A DNA stretch of 64,000 nt from assembly GCA_958295515.1 (NCBI GenBank), contig CATQGW010000001.1, forward strand, positions 903,522 to 967,521, written 5' to 3'. The stretch is from an uncultured Dehalococcoidia bacterium. Lineage in GTDB: Bacteria; Chloroflexota; Dehalococcoidia; Bin125. The translations under genes were made by a program, and so were the position numbers. Below the pieces are notes generated by a model. That model saw only the letters and a program-made list of their open reading frames with translations. It did not search any database and was not told where the DNA came from. Below are positions 17,091 through 25,181 of this stretch, in pieces; position 1 is the first letter of the stretch; each line of letters opens with the position of its first letter.

Positions 17091-17711
17091 CTACTCCGCC
17101 AGCCGCGCTGCTACTGGCGGCCACATGCGGGCTAGGGCGGGCACGGCGCCTGGCGGCGTTGGACGGGCGGCGAAGAACTTGCCGCCTGGCCGCGTTCGCA
17201 GCTCGATCAGAATGGGGCCGGGGGCGGCCAGTAGATCGTCCAGCGCTGCGTCCAACTCTTCTGCCTCCGAGAAGCTCGCCGTCTGTTGATAGCCGGCGCC
17301 GGCGGCCATGGCGGCGAAGTCGACGCGCTCCTGCGACGGCAGCGGCTGCGCGCCCGATGTTTCGTAGACGCCGTTGTGTATGACGAAATGCACGAAGTTC
17401 TCCGGCGCCGCGCCGGCAATCGTGCCCAGCGAGCCCAGCTGCATCATCAGCGAGCCGTCGCCGTCGATCACCCAGACTTCGCGCTGCGGCTGCGCCAGCG
17501 CTACGCCCAGACCGAGCGCCGAAGCGCCGCCCATGAAGCCGATGCAGGCCAGATTGAGATCGCCCGGCGCGCGCTGCATCCACGCGCCGTTCGCCGTCAT
17601 CGTGCCCACCACCACCTGATCCACCCAGTGCGCGGCCAGGACATCCAGCGCCGACTCCAGCGACATCCGACCGCCGCCGCCATCCTGCTCGGTCAGCTCG
17701 CGTTCGCTCAT
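17091..17711 (-). CDS. thiamine-diphosphate-dependent decarboxylase, C-terminal-type subunit (sulfopyruvate/phosphonopyruvate decarboxylase beta-like)
   Basis: 206 residues. It carries the ThDP/Mg-binding motif VIDGDGSLMMQLGSLGTIAG (about residues 80-99) followed by FVIHNGVYETSG, the usual GDG-x(about 26)-N spacing. In this family split subunits resemble sulfopyruvate decarboxylase ComDE (coenzyme M synthesis, sulfolactate metabolism) and the single-chain phosphonopyruvate decarboxylase. The start overlaps the stop of the alpha-like gene by four bases, so the subunits are co-translated. The true 2-oxoacid substrate is not deducible. Confidence 0.8.
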   Translation of the reverse strand: MSERELTEQDGGGGRMSLESALDVLAAHWVDQVVVGTMTANGAWMQRAPGDLNLACIGFMGGASALGLGVALAQPQREVWVIDGDGSLMMQLGSLGTIAGAAPENFVHFVIHNGVYETSGAQPLPSQERVDFAAMAAGAGYQQTASFSEAEELDAALDDLLAAPGPILIELRTRPGGKFFAARPTPPGAVPALARMWPPVAARLAE

Positions 17712-18214
17712 GAGGTTGTCGCTCCCACCAGCAGCGCGACCGGGCCCTCGCGCGCCTCGGCTTCATCGAACGCCTCTGAGACGTAGTGCAGGTCGTCGAC
17801 GCCGTCCAGCAGCCGGCTGGGCACGCCGAGCGTCTCCAGCAGCGGTTCGGCCAGCCGCACCATCGAGCCGCCGTCCTCGCGCGGCGCGAGCTCCGGATCG
17901 CGCCCCAGCAGGCCGATCAGCATCACGATCGGAAACCGCCCGTCCAGCCCGACGCCGCGCAGGTTGTTGACGCAGGCGTAGAGCCCGGCGTGTTGGATCT
18001 GCATCAGCGGACGCCGCCCGCCGATGATCAGCCCGGCGCTCACAGCGATCGCCTCGTCTTCCGTGGAGCAGTGCACGGTGCGGATGTCCTCGGCGGCCAT
18101 CAGCAAGTCGAGCAGCGTGCGCTGGTGCGTGTCCGGCACGAGCACGACATCCTGCACGCCGGCCGCGCGGATCGCGGCCATGAATTCGGTTGCCGGAATC
18201 GACTGCGCGGCCAT
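17708..18214 (-). CDS. thiamine-diphosphate-dependent decarboxylase, N-terminal-type subunit (sulfopyruvate decarboxylase alpha-like)
   Basis: 168 residues from the ATG at 18214 (MAAQSIPATEFMAAIRAAG). It corresponds to the pyrimidine-binding half of ThDP enzymes. VVLVPDTHQRTLLDLL is followed by STEDEAIAVSAGLIIGG, whose Glu is the probable cofactor-activating residue, then PLMQIQHAGLYACVNNL. The frame remains open far upstream, but that part is antisense to the thioredoxin gene. It pairs with 17091-17711 to make one complete ThDP enzyme. It is divergent from the TlpA-like gene, with starts 63 bases apart. Confidence 0.8.
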   Translation of the reverse strand: MAAQSIPATEFMAAIRAAGVQDVVLVPDTHQRTLLDLLMAAEDIRTVHCSTEDEAIAVSAGLIIGGRRPLMQIQHAGLYACVNNLRGVGLDGRFPIVMLIGLLGRDPELAPREDGGSMVRLAEPLLETLGVPSRLLDGVDDLHYVSEAFDEAEAREGPVALLVGATTS

Positions 18215-18277
18215 CCACAGCCCCTGTCTTCGCTTGTGGCAGCATACTTGGGTGGAGAGCGACGCTGCGAGCCGATC

Positions 18278-18916
18278 ATGAGTGAACACCCCCCCGAGCA
18301 CCCCAACCGCCCGCGCGAGTACCACGGCGCGCGCACCCTGCTGGCGGGCTGTGCCGTCGTCGCGATCATCGCCCTGATCCTCTGGCTCGCCTTTCTGCGC
18401 GGGGGCGGGGGAAGCGCGCAAACCGGCGTTGTGCCCCTCCCGCCCGACCTGCAGGCTGCCGGCCTCGCCGTCGCCCCTCGAATCGGCGCGCTCGCGCCCG
18501 ACTTTGAGCTGGAAACGCTTGAGGGCGAGCGCTTCCGCCTCTCCGATCTGCGCGGACGCCCCCTGCTGATCAATTTCTGGGCCTCCTGGTGTACGCCCTG
18601 CCGACGCGAAGTGCCGGCGCTGATCCGCGCCCAGCGCGCGCATGCCGAGGCGGGGCTGCTGGTGATTGGGGTCAACATTGAGGAGCCGCGCAGCGCCGCG
18701 CAGACCTTCGCCGACCAGTTCGGCGTCAATTTCCCGGTCCCAATGGACTCCGACGGCAGTGTCTACCGCGCCTACGGCACCGAAGGCATGGTTGGTCCGC
18801 CGCGCAGCTTCTTCATCGATCCCGATGGGATCATCACCCGCATCTACGCCGGCCAGGCGCCCGACGAACAGATCGCCCGTGACGCCGCCGCGCACGCCGC
18901 CGCATCCACTCGCTGA
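18278..18916 (+). CDS. membrane-anchored TlpA/ResA-like thiol-disulfide oxidoreductase
   Basis: 212 residues. An N-terminal membrane anchor at about 23-42 (LLAGCAVVAIIALILWLAFL) precedes an extracytoplasmic thioredoxin-fold domain: IGALAPDFELETLEGERFRL, then LINFWASWCTPCRREVPAL with the CxxC at about 105-108, and a cis-Pro region at GPPRSFFIDPDG. Proteins of this type reduce disulfides in cytochrome c maturation or other exported proteins; some are peroxiredoxin-like. No cytochrome biogenesis genes are nearby. The start is the ATG at 18278; the open frame upstream is antisense to the decarboxylase gene. Confidence 0.9.
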   Translation: MSEHPPEHPNRPREYHGARTLLAGCAVVAIIALILWLAFLRGGGGSAQTGVVPLPPDLQAAGLAVAPRIGALAPDFELETLEGERFRLSDLRGRPLLINFWASWCTPCRREVPALIRAQRAHAEAGLLVIGVNIEEPRSAAQTFADQFGVNFPVPMDSDGSVYRAYGTEGMVGPPRSFFIDPDGIITRIYAGQAPDEQIARDAAAHAAASTR

Positions 18917-18994
18917 CGCTCTGTTGCCTGCACGCCATCCGCCCCTCACCAACCCGATCTACATTGGCCCCAGCACTACCTGGAGGTTGCACCC

Positions 18995-20059
18995 ATGACC
19001 ACGATCGAGCGCCTCTCCGCCCCCGACCACGAGCAAGTCCTCGTCTGGCGCGACGAACAGGCAGACCTCCATGCGATCGCCGCGATCCACTCCACCGCCC
19101 GCGGACCCGCCGTCGGCGGCACCCGCTGGCAGCCGTATCCGGACAGCGACGCGGCGCTCGATGACGCGCTGCGCCTCGCTTCGGCGATGACCAAGAAGTC
19201 CGCTGTCGCTGGTCTCCAACTCGGCGGCGGCAAGGCGGTTGTGATCGGCGACCACACCGCCAAGACCGACGCGCAGCTGCGCTCCTACGCGCAGTTCCTC
19301 AACGAAATCGGCGGACGCTTCATCACCACCACCGATGTCGGCACGACCACCGCCGAAATCGACCAGCTGCACGCGGCCACGCCCCATGTCGTCGGCCTCT
19401 CCGCTGCGCTCGGCGGCGGCGGCGACACTTCGGCACTCACCGCCACGACGGTGCTCGCCGGGATGCGCGCCACTTTCGAGGCGCTGGACGGCGACGGCGG
19501 CTTTGCAGGACGCCGAATCGTGGTGATCGGACTCGGCAAGGTCGGAGCGAAAGTCGCCCGCCGACTGGCTGAAGCGGGCTCGCGGCTGCGCGTCGCCGAC
19601 ATCCGCGCTGACGCCGCGGGACAGCTCGCCGCCGACATCCGCGCGGAAGCGATCCCGCTCGACGACGCGCTCAGCGCCGATTGCGACCTGCTCTCGCCCA
19701 ACGCGCTGGGCGGCATCCTCTCCGCCGAATCAATCCCCGACCTGCGCTGCCGCGCCATCTGCGGCGCGGCCAACAACCAGCTTGCGCGCGAACCTGAAGA
19801 CGCCGAGCTGCTGGCCGAGCGCGGTATCCTCTACGCCCCCGATTACGTGGTCAACTCCGGCGGGCTGATCAGCGTCGCCGGCGAACTCTTCGACTGGCCG
19901 CCCGAGACTGCCCAGGCACACGCCGAGCAGGTCTACGACACCACCTGCCAGATCTTCCGCGACGCCGAAGCCGCCGGCATCACCCCCGCCGCCGCGGCCG
20001 AATCCCGCGCCGCCCAGGTCGTCGCTGCTGCGCGGCTGGCATCCCTCCCCACTCACTGA
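18995..20059 (+). CDS. leucine/valine dehydrogenase-like amino acid dehydrogenase
   Basis: 354 residues, matching the Leu/Val/Phe dehydrogenase branch of the Glu dehydrogenase superfamily. It performs NAD-dependent reversible oxidative deamination of branched-chain amino acids. The substrate region GPAVGGTRWQPY is followed by AGLQLGGGKAVVIGD, whose Lys near residue 80 is the catalytic-type lysine, and TTTDVGTTTAEID. The Rossmann motif is VIGLGKVGAKVA near 179-190. NNQLAREPEDAELL and APDYVVNSGGL complete the C-terminal domain. It stands alone, 78 bases after the thioredoxin gene. Confidence 0.92.
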   Translation: MTTIERLSAPDHEQVLVWRDEQADLHAIAAIHSTARGPAVGGTRWQPYPDSDAALDDALRLASAMTKKSAVAGLQLGGGKAVVIGDHTAKTDAQLRSYAQFLNEIGGRFITTTDVGTTTAEIDQLHAATPHVVGLSAALGGGGDTSALTATTVLAGMRATFEALDGDGGFAGRRIVVIGLGKVGAKVARRLAEAGSRLRVADIRADAAGQLAADIRAEAIPLDDALSADCDLLSPNALGGILSAESIPDLRCRAICGAANNQLAREPEDAELLAERGILYAPDYVVNSGGLISVAGELFDWPPETAQAHAEQVYDTTCQIFRDAEAAGITPAAAAESRAAQVVAAARLASLPTH

Positions 20060-20088
20060 GCGACCGTCGAGCAACGCTCGATCCTGCT

Positions 20089-22119
20089 CTATGGACCCGG
20101 GTAGGCGGTCGGTGGGTCCGTCTGTCCCAGGTAGTTCCAGCCGAAGCAGACAATCTCACGCGATTCTGTCAGCGCGCATGTGTATTCCTCGCCGGTAGAA
20201 ATCGCTCGATATCGGCCCGGCGGCACATCTGTCGCGCCGTACAAGTCTGGTCCCCAGCAGACTGCCCGCCCGTCCGCCGTCAGCGCACAGGACTGCGGTC
20301 CAGGGGCGCTGATGTCGGTGTAGGGCGACGCTGTAGCAGGCGGCCGCCAGTCCGCGCTATAGGCTCCCCAACAGACCGCTTCGCCACTCACAGCCAGGGC
20401 GCAGGTATCGTAACCGCCGGCGCTGATCGCCATGTACTGTCCGAGCGGTGGGTTCGCCTGTCCATGGCTATCGTTGCCCCAGCAGACCACAGTCCCTGTC
20501 TCCCGGAGCGCGCAGGCGTGGCCGCCGGCAGCGCTAATCGCCGAATAGCGGCCCGGTGGCGGATGCAGCAATCCATGGTCGCCGTCTCCCCAGCAGGTCA
20601 GAGCGCCAGCCTCCGAGAGCGCGCAGGCGTGGTTGCCGCCGACGCTGACCGCACTGAACGTTCCGACAGGCGCATTTCTCCGCTCGGGAAATCCCCAACA
20701 CACCACCTTGCCGGTTTCAGACAAGGCGCAAGTAAAGGTCCAGCCGGCGCTGATCGCCGTGTAGCGACCGGGTGGCGCGTCTGCTTGTCCCCATTCGTTG
20801 TAGCCGCCCCAGCAAACCGCTTCGCCCGCTGTGGTCAGCGCGCAGGCATGCGACGCGCCGGTGCTGATCGCCGCGAACCGCCATGTCGGGGCATCGAGTT
20901 GGCCGTCGTTGTTGTAGCCCCAGCAGCGCACCGCGCCCGTCTTGCTCATCACGCAGGAATGCTCGCGGCCGCTGCTGATCTCTGTGAAGGTTCCCTTTGG
21001 CGCATTCGCTGGATTCGCGCCCCAGCATTTGATTTCGCCCGATCGATCCAGCGCGCAGGAATGCCGCGCGCCGGCGCTGATCGCGGTGTAGCGGCCGGCC
21101 GGCGCGTCTACCTGCCTCCACCCGTTGTCGCCCCAGCAGACCGCTTCGCCGGCCTCGCTCAGCGCGCAGGTGTGAACATCGCCGGCGCTGATCGCCGTGT
21201 AGCGGCCGGCCGGCGCGCTCGCCAGCCCGCCGCGGTCGCTTCCCCAGCAAATCACTCCACCCGCCTCCGTCAACGCGCACGCATGCGATCCGCTGTACAC
21301 CGCGCCTGCTCCGACGCCGACGTTCCCAAAGCCCGTGCCGGCGCTGATCGAGATAAACCGCCCGAGCGGAGCGTCCGATTGTCCGAATCGATTGTCGCCC
21401 CAGCAGACCGCCTCGCCCTGAGTGGTCAACGCGCAAGTAAAGTGTCCGCCGGCGCTGATCGCTGCATACCGCCCCGGCAGGATGTCGGTTTGCCCCCTTG
21501 CGTTGTCGCCCCAGCATTTTGCATCGCCGTCTGCGGTCAGCGCGCAGCTGTGGTCGGTGCCGGCGCTGATCGCCGCATAGCGGCCGCGCGGCGCATCGGA
21601 TTGCCCGCTGTCGTTCCGTCCCCAGCAGACCGCGCGCCCGATCGATGTCAGCGCGCAGGTGTGATCGCTGCCGGCGCTGAGGCGATTGGGAGCGATGCTC
21701 AAGGGCGGCCACGCAGGGATGCTGACCACGCTGCTGCTGAGCCAGCGGTGGTGGCCGATGCCGCGAGGGAAGTGCCGCGCGCGAGGCAGAAGATCCTCGC
21801 CATGAGCGCGCAGCCCGAACTCAATCAGGCCGTTCGGCGAAAGGCGCGCGATCACACGCACCAGCAGCTCTGGCGACAGCTCCACTTCGCTGCTCCGCAG
21901 CCAGCGATGGTGGGCGATATCGGCGGGAAGCCAGCGCAGCGCGGGAAGAATCCGTTCGCCGCCGACGGGGCGGACTGCGAACTCAACCCGGCCTCGCTCG
22001 TCGAGCCGAGCCTGCACCTGCGCCTCGACCGCTTCGGTCTGCGCCGAGGTGTCGCCGCGCAGGATCAGCAGCGCCCCTGCCAGGGCGACCAGCACCGCGA
22101 GCGTTTGCAGCCAACGCAT
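20089..22119 (-). CDS. secreted RCC1-repeat (beta-propeller) protein with two N-terminal unnamed modules
   Basis: 676 residues. A signal peptide (about 1-27, LAVLVALAGALLI) is followed by two copies of an unnamed module of about 45 residues (ARLDERGRVEF...HRWLRSS; ARLSPNGLIEFGLR...HHRWLSS) in the region to about 125. From about 140 to the end come 14 RCC1-type repeats of about 37 residues, each with CALT..G..VCWG....GQ..AP.GRY.AISAG. Fourteen repeats would fit two seven-bladed propellers. Nearly every repeat has two Cys, so disulfides in the exported protein are likely. RCC1 propellers usually bind proteins or ligands; no catalytic residues are seen. It is divergent from the amidohydrolase gene. 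Confidence 0.9.
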   Translation of the reverse strand: MRWLQTLAVLVALAGALLILRGDTSAQTEAVEAQVQARLDERGRVEFAVRPVGGERILPALRWLPADIAHHRWLRSSEVELSPELLVRVIARLSPNGLIEFGLRAHGEDLLPRARHFPRGIGHHRWLSSSVVSIPAWPPLSIAPNRLSAGSDHTCALTSIGRAVCWGRNDSGQSDAPRGRYAAISAGTDHSCALTADGDAKCWGDNARGQTDILPGRYAAISAGGHFTCALTTQGEAVCWGDNRFGQSDAPLGRFISISAGTGFGNVGVGAGAVYSGSHACALTEAGGVICWGSDRGGLASAPAGRYTAISAGDVHTCALSEAGEAVCWGDNGWRQVDAPAGRYTAISAGARHSCALDRSGEIKCWGANPANAPKGTFTEISSGREHSCVMSKTGAVRCWGYNNDGQLDAPTWRFAAISTGASHACALTTAGEAVCWGGYNEWGQADAPPGRYTAISAGWTFTCALSETGKVVCWGFPERRNAPVGTFSAVSVGGNHACALSEAGALTCWGDGDHGLLHPPPGRYSAISAAGGHACALRETGTVVCWGNDSHGQANPPLGQYMAISAGGYDTCALAVSGEAVCWGAYSADWRPPATASPYTDISAPGPQSCALTADGRAVCWGPDLYGATDVPPGRYRAISTGEEYTCALTESREIVCFGWNYLGQTDPPTAYPGP

Positions 22120-22228
22120 GAGCTGATGCTAGGCGAGAGCCGCCGTGCAATTCGTTTCGCGCTGCGGGCAGGCAGCGTGCGCGGCGGCTACTATTGGCGC
22201 GTACCTGTGCAGGCCAAGGAGCAGCAGC

Positions 22229-23401
22229 ATGTCTCTCACCGTTCACGGCATTCCGGTCATCGACATTGACAGCCACTACACCGAGCCACCCGACCTCTGG
22301 ACCTCGCGCGCGCCCGCCAAGTACAAGGACAAGGTGCCGCACATCGTGCTCAATGAGGCCGGCGAACAGCGCTGGCAGGTGCTCGACGACATCGACTTCG
22401 GACCGCCCGGCTTCACGGTTGTGCGCGAGGACGGGCGCAAGCAGTACGGCACGATCTCGCTCGGCTCCTTCGAGGAGATGAGCAAGGCCGCCACCGAGCC
22501 CAAGGCGCGGCTGAAGCTGCTCGACGACCTCGGCATCGCGCAGCAGATCGTCTACCCCAACGTCGCCGGCTTCGGCAGCCAGAACTTCATCCGGATCGAA
22601 GACGCCGAACTGCGGAATGTCTGCTGCACCACCTACAACGACGCGATCGCCGAGCTACAGGAGGAGGGCAAGGGTCGGCTCTTCCCGCAGGGGCTCGTGC
22701 CGTTCTGGGACATCCCCGCCGCCGTTGAGGAGCTCGGCCGCATCCACGACATGGGGCTGACCGGGATCACGATGTGCGACACGCCCGAGGCGTTCGGCCT
22801 GCCCTATCTCAACGACCCCGCCTGGGATCCCTTCTGGGACACCTGCGCGGCGCTCGATATGCCGGTCAACTTCCACATCGGCGCCGGCGCGGGGGTTGCC
22901 GACAAGCTGATCTGGGACGGCTACGGTCCGCAGCGCCGCCTGGCAATGGGCTCGATCTGCCTCTTCATCACCAACTTCAAGGTGATCATCAATCTGATCT
23001 TCTCCGGCCTCTGCGAGCGCTACCCCACGCTCAACTTCGTCTCCGTCGAGAGTGGGATCGGCTGGGTGCCCTTCCTGCTGGAAGCGATGGACTACCAGTT
23101 CGAGGAGACGGTTCCCACCGAGCGCGACGGGCTTTCGATGAAGCCCTCGGAGTACTTCCGCCGCCAGATTTACGCCTCCTTCTGGTTCGAGGACTTCGGA
23201 CCGCGCGCGACGATTGAGGCGATCGGCGAGGACAACGTGATGTTCGAGACCGACTTCCCGCACCCGACTTGCCTCTACCCGCGCGCACAGGAGCATGTCA
23301 CCTCGGTGCTGACTGATCTCGACGAGGGCATCCGCAGGAAGGTGCTGCGCACCACCGCCGAGCGCATCTACCACTTGCCGCCCGCCCCGACCGCCAACTG
23401 A
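22229..23401 (+). CDS. metal-dependent amidohydrolase (Amidohydro_2/ACMSD-like)
   Basis: 390 residues from ATG 22229, with AAGGAG seven bases upstream. The TIM-barrel hydrolase/decarboxylase signatures are the N-terminal metal motif VIDIDSHYTEP, a central FHIGAG histidine, and a late aspartate in MFETDFPHP. The family includes aminocarboxymuconate-semialdehyde decarboxylase and resorcylate/hydroxybenzoate decarboxylases, so an aromatic or ring-cleavage substrate is plausible. The next gene (SDR) starts 32 bases later, suggesting an operon. Confidence 0.9.
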   Translation: MSLTVHGIPVIDIDSHYTEPPDLWTSRAPAKYKDKVPHIVLNEAGEQRWQVLDDIDFGPPGFTVVREDGRKQYGTISLGSFEEMSKAATEPKARLKLLDDLGIAQQIVYPNVAGFGSQNFIRIEDAELRNVCCTTYNDAIAELQEEGKGRLFPQGLVPFWDIPAAVEELGRIHDMGLTGITMCDTPEAFGLPYLNDPAWDPFWDTCAALDMPVNFHIGAGAGVADKLIWDGYGPQRRLAMGSICLFITNFKVIINLIFSGLCERYPTLNFVSVESGIGWVPFLLEAMDYQFEETVPTERDGLSMKPSEYFRRQIYASFWFEDFGPRATIEAIGEDNVMFETDFPHPTCLYPRAQEHVTSVLTDLDEGIRRKVLRTTAERIYHLPPAPTAN

Positions 23402-23433
23402 GCAGACGAGCGGACGGCTGAAAGGGCGGCAAT

Positions 23434-24192
23434 ATGGCTGAGCGGCTGGTGGGCAAGGTCGCGATCATCACCGGCGGCGCTGCCGGCATGGGCGCTGCCG
23501 AGGCTCGTCTCTTCGCCCAAGAGGGCGCGGCGGTGATCATCGCGGATGTCGTGGACGACGACGGCATCGCGGTGCGCGACGGCATCCGCGAGGCCGGCGG
23601 CGAGGCCGAGTTCGTCCACACCGACGTGAGCAGCGAGGCGGACTGGGAAGCGCTCATCGCGAGCGTGCTCGACCGTCACGGGCGGCTCAACATCCTCGTC
23701 AACAACGCCGGCCTGAGCAGCACCTCGCAGTCCGACGAGATCAGCACCGAGGGCTGGCGGCGCATTATGGAGGTCAACGCGACCGGCGTCTTCCTCGGCG
23801 TCAAGCACGCGGCGGCGGCGATGCGCGGCGGTGGCGTGGGCGGCTCGATCGTCAACATCTCCTCGATTTACGGACTCGTCGGCAGCGACGGCGGGCATCC
23901 CGCCTACCACGCTTCCAAGGCCGCGGTGCGCAACTTCAGCAAGGCGATGGCCGTGCGGCTCGGGCCCGAAGGCATCCGCGTCAACTCCGTGCATCCCGGC
24001 TTCATGCCGCCGATGCGCAGCAGCACGGGCATGAGCGAGGCCGCCCGCGCGCGGCTCGAACGCGCCGTCCCGCTGCGCCGCACCGGCGAGGTTGACGAAG
24101 TCGCCTGGGGCGTGCTCTTTCTCGCCTCCGACGAAGCCTCCTACGTCACCGGGGCGGAGCTTGCCATCGACGGCGGTTTCGTCGCGCGCTAG
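23434..24192 (+). CDS. short-chain dehydrogenase/reductase (SDR)
   Basis: 252 residues. Classical SDR: cofactor motif TGGAAGMGAAEA near residue 12, NNAGL near 90, catalytic Ser in INISSIYGLVG and the Tyr-Lys pair in PAYHASKAAV. Near the end, VTGAELAIDGGFVAR is the usual C-terminal signature. The acidic residue after the second beta strand (IIADVVDDDG) suggests NAD(H) preference. It oxidises or reduces an unknown alcohol/ketone, probably in the same pathway as the preceding amidohydrolase. Confidence 0.92.
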   Translation: MAERLVGKVAIITGGAAGMGAAEARLFAQEGAAVIIADVVDDDGIAVRDGIREAGGEAEFVHTDVSSEADWEALIASVLDRHGRLNILVNNAGLSSTSQSDEISTEGWRRIMEVNATGVFLGVKHAAAAMRGGGVGGSIVNISSIYGLVGSDGGHPAYHASKAAVRNFSKAMAVRLGPEGIRVNSVHPGFMPPMRSSTGMSEAARARLERAVPLRRTGEVDEVAWGVLFLASDEASYVTGAELAIDGGFVAR

Positions 24193-24193
24193 C

Positions 24194-24225
24194 ACGCCTG
24201 GCGGCGGCGCGCGTAAACCAGGCGT
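24194..24225 (+). terminator. possible hairpin after the SDR gene
   Basis: An 8-bp stem, ACGCCTGG and CCAGGCGT, with a 16-base GC-rich loop begins two bases after the SDR stop. There is no clear T-run immediately after, so if it terminates transcription it would not be a textbook intrinsic terminator. Confidence 0.3.
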
Positions 24226-24316
24226 CGTTATCCACAACTATCCACCAGCGTCTCGCCATAACGTCGTACCGTAAGGGCGACGCAAGCGGCGAGTGGCACA
24301 ATCAAGGAGCCTGAGA

Positions 24317-25141
24317 ATGCGTGAGCGAGTGATCAACCGGGCCGGCATCTGGGCGGGATTGGCTGCCCTCACCGCGGCGCTTCTGCTCGCCGTCGCGCTC
24401 TCGCCCCAGGCTGCCGCGCAGGACGGCCCCCCGCCCCCGCCGCACTGGTTCTTCGGCGTCGGCTTTGACAGCGACAATGGCATGACCATCCGAGCGCTCA
24501 ACCAGGACGGTGAGCAGGTCGAATCCACCACCATCTCCGACGGTTCGTGGTCGCTGGTCGTCGACCTCGCCGATGCCGACAGCGTCACCTTTGAAATCGG
24601 CTCCGGCAGCTCCCGGCGCGTCACCGAGGAGGCCAACACCCTGATGCAGGGCCGCCTGACGGAAGTTGAGCGCTCCGATTTCAGCGTCGTTGCCGCACCC
24701 GTAGCGGAGCCGGAGGCTCCGACCAGCGCGACCATTGCCGTCCAGGTGCGCGCCCGCCTCGCCCCTGACGGTAGGCTCGAATTCGGCGCTCGCCGTGTTG
24801 GCGGCGAAGATGTGCTGCCTAGCGGCCGCTTCCTCCCCACCAGCGTCGTCGATGGCCGCATCACTCCGCAGGAGCGGATCACCCACGGACGCTGGCTGCG
24901 CAGCTCGCCGATTGACCTCGGCGACGGCTACACCGTGCAGGTCATCGCCCGCGTCAAGCCCAACGATGGACGCATTGAGTTCGGTCTCTACGTGGACGGT
25001 GTCGACGCCGCGATCGGCGAGTACAACAGTGGCGCCGCCGAGCCGATGTTCCTGCCGCGCGGCCGCTACTTCCCGGCCACCACCAGCCACAACCGCTGGC
25101 TCTCCAGCAACCCGCCGACTGATATTCCGCAGGCGCCCTAA
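24317..25141 (+). CDS. secreted protein with the same unnamed module as the RCC1 protein
   Basis: 274 residues from ATG 24317, with AAGGAG eight bases upstream. A signal peptide (about 1-34) ends near SPQAAAQDG. The next 100 residues contain a carboxypeptidase-regulatory-like or invasin-like strand region (FFGVGFDSDNGMTIRALNQDG). The C-terminal 140 residues hold two copies of the module: ARLAPDGRLEFGARRVGGED...HGRWLRSS and ARVKPNDGRIEFGLYVDG...FPATTSHNRWLSS. The same module occurs at the N-terminus of the RCC1 protein at 20089-22119. No enzymatic motif is seen; an extracellular binding or cell-surface role is inferred. Confidence 0.8.
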   Translation: MRERVINRAGIWAGLAALTAALLLAVALSPQAAAQDGPPPPPHWFFGVGFDSDNGMTIRALNQDGEQVESTTISDGSWSLVVDLADADSVTFEIGSGSSRRVTEEANTLMQGRLTEVERSDFSVVAAPVAEPEAPTSATIAVQVRARLAPDGRLEFGARRVGGEDVLPSGRFLPTSVVDGRITPQERITHGRWLRSSPIDLGDGYTVQVIARVKPNDGRIEFGLYVDGVDAAIGEYNSGAAEPMFLPRGRYFPATTSHNRWLSSNPPTDIPQAP

Positions 25142-25181
25142 TCGCGCAGCCCAGTCGGCGAACCAATCGGAAGCGGGGCGC

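Noticed and set aside
20464-22269. 601-codon plus-strand frame
   Set aside because: Antisense to the RCC1 gene; the apparent repeats are mirror images of RCC1 repeats.
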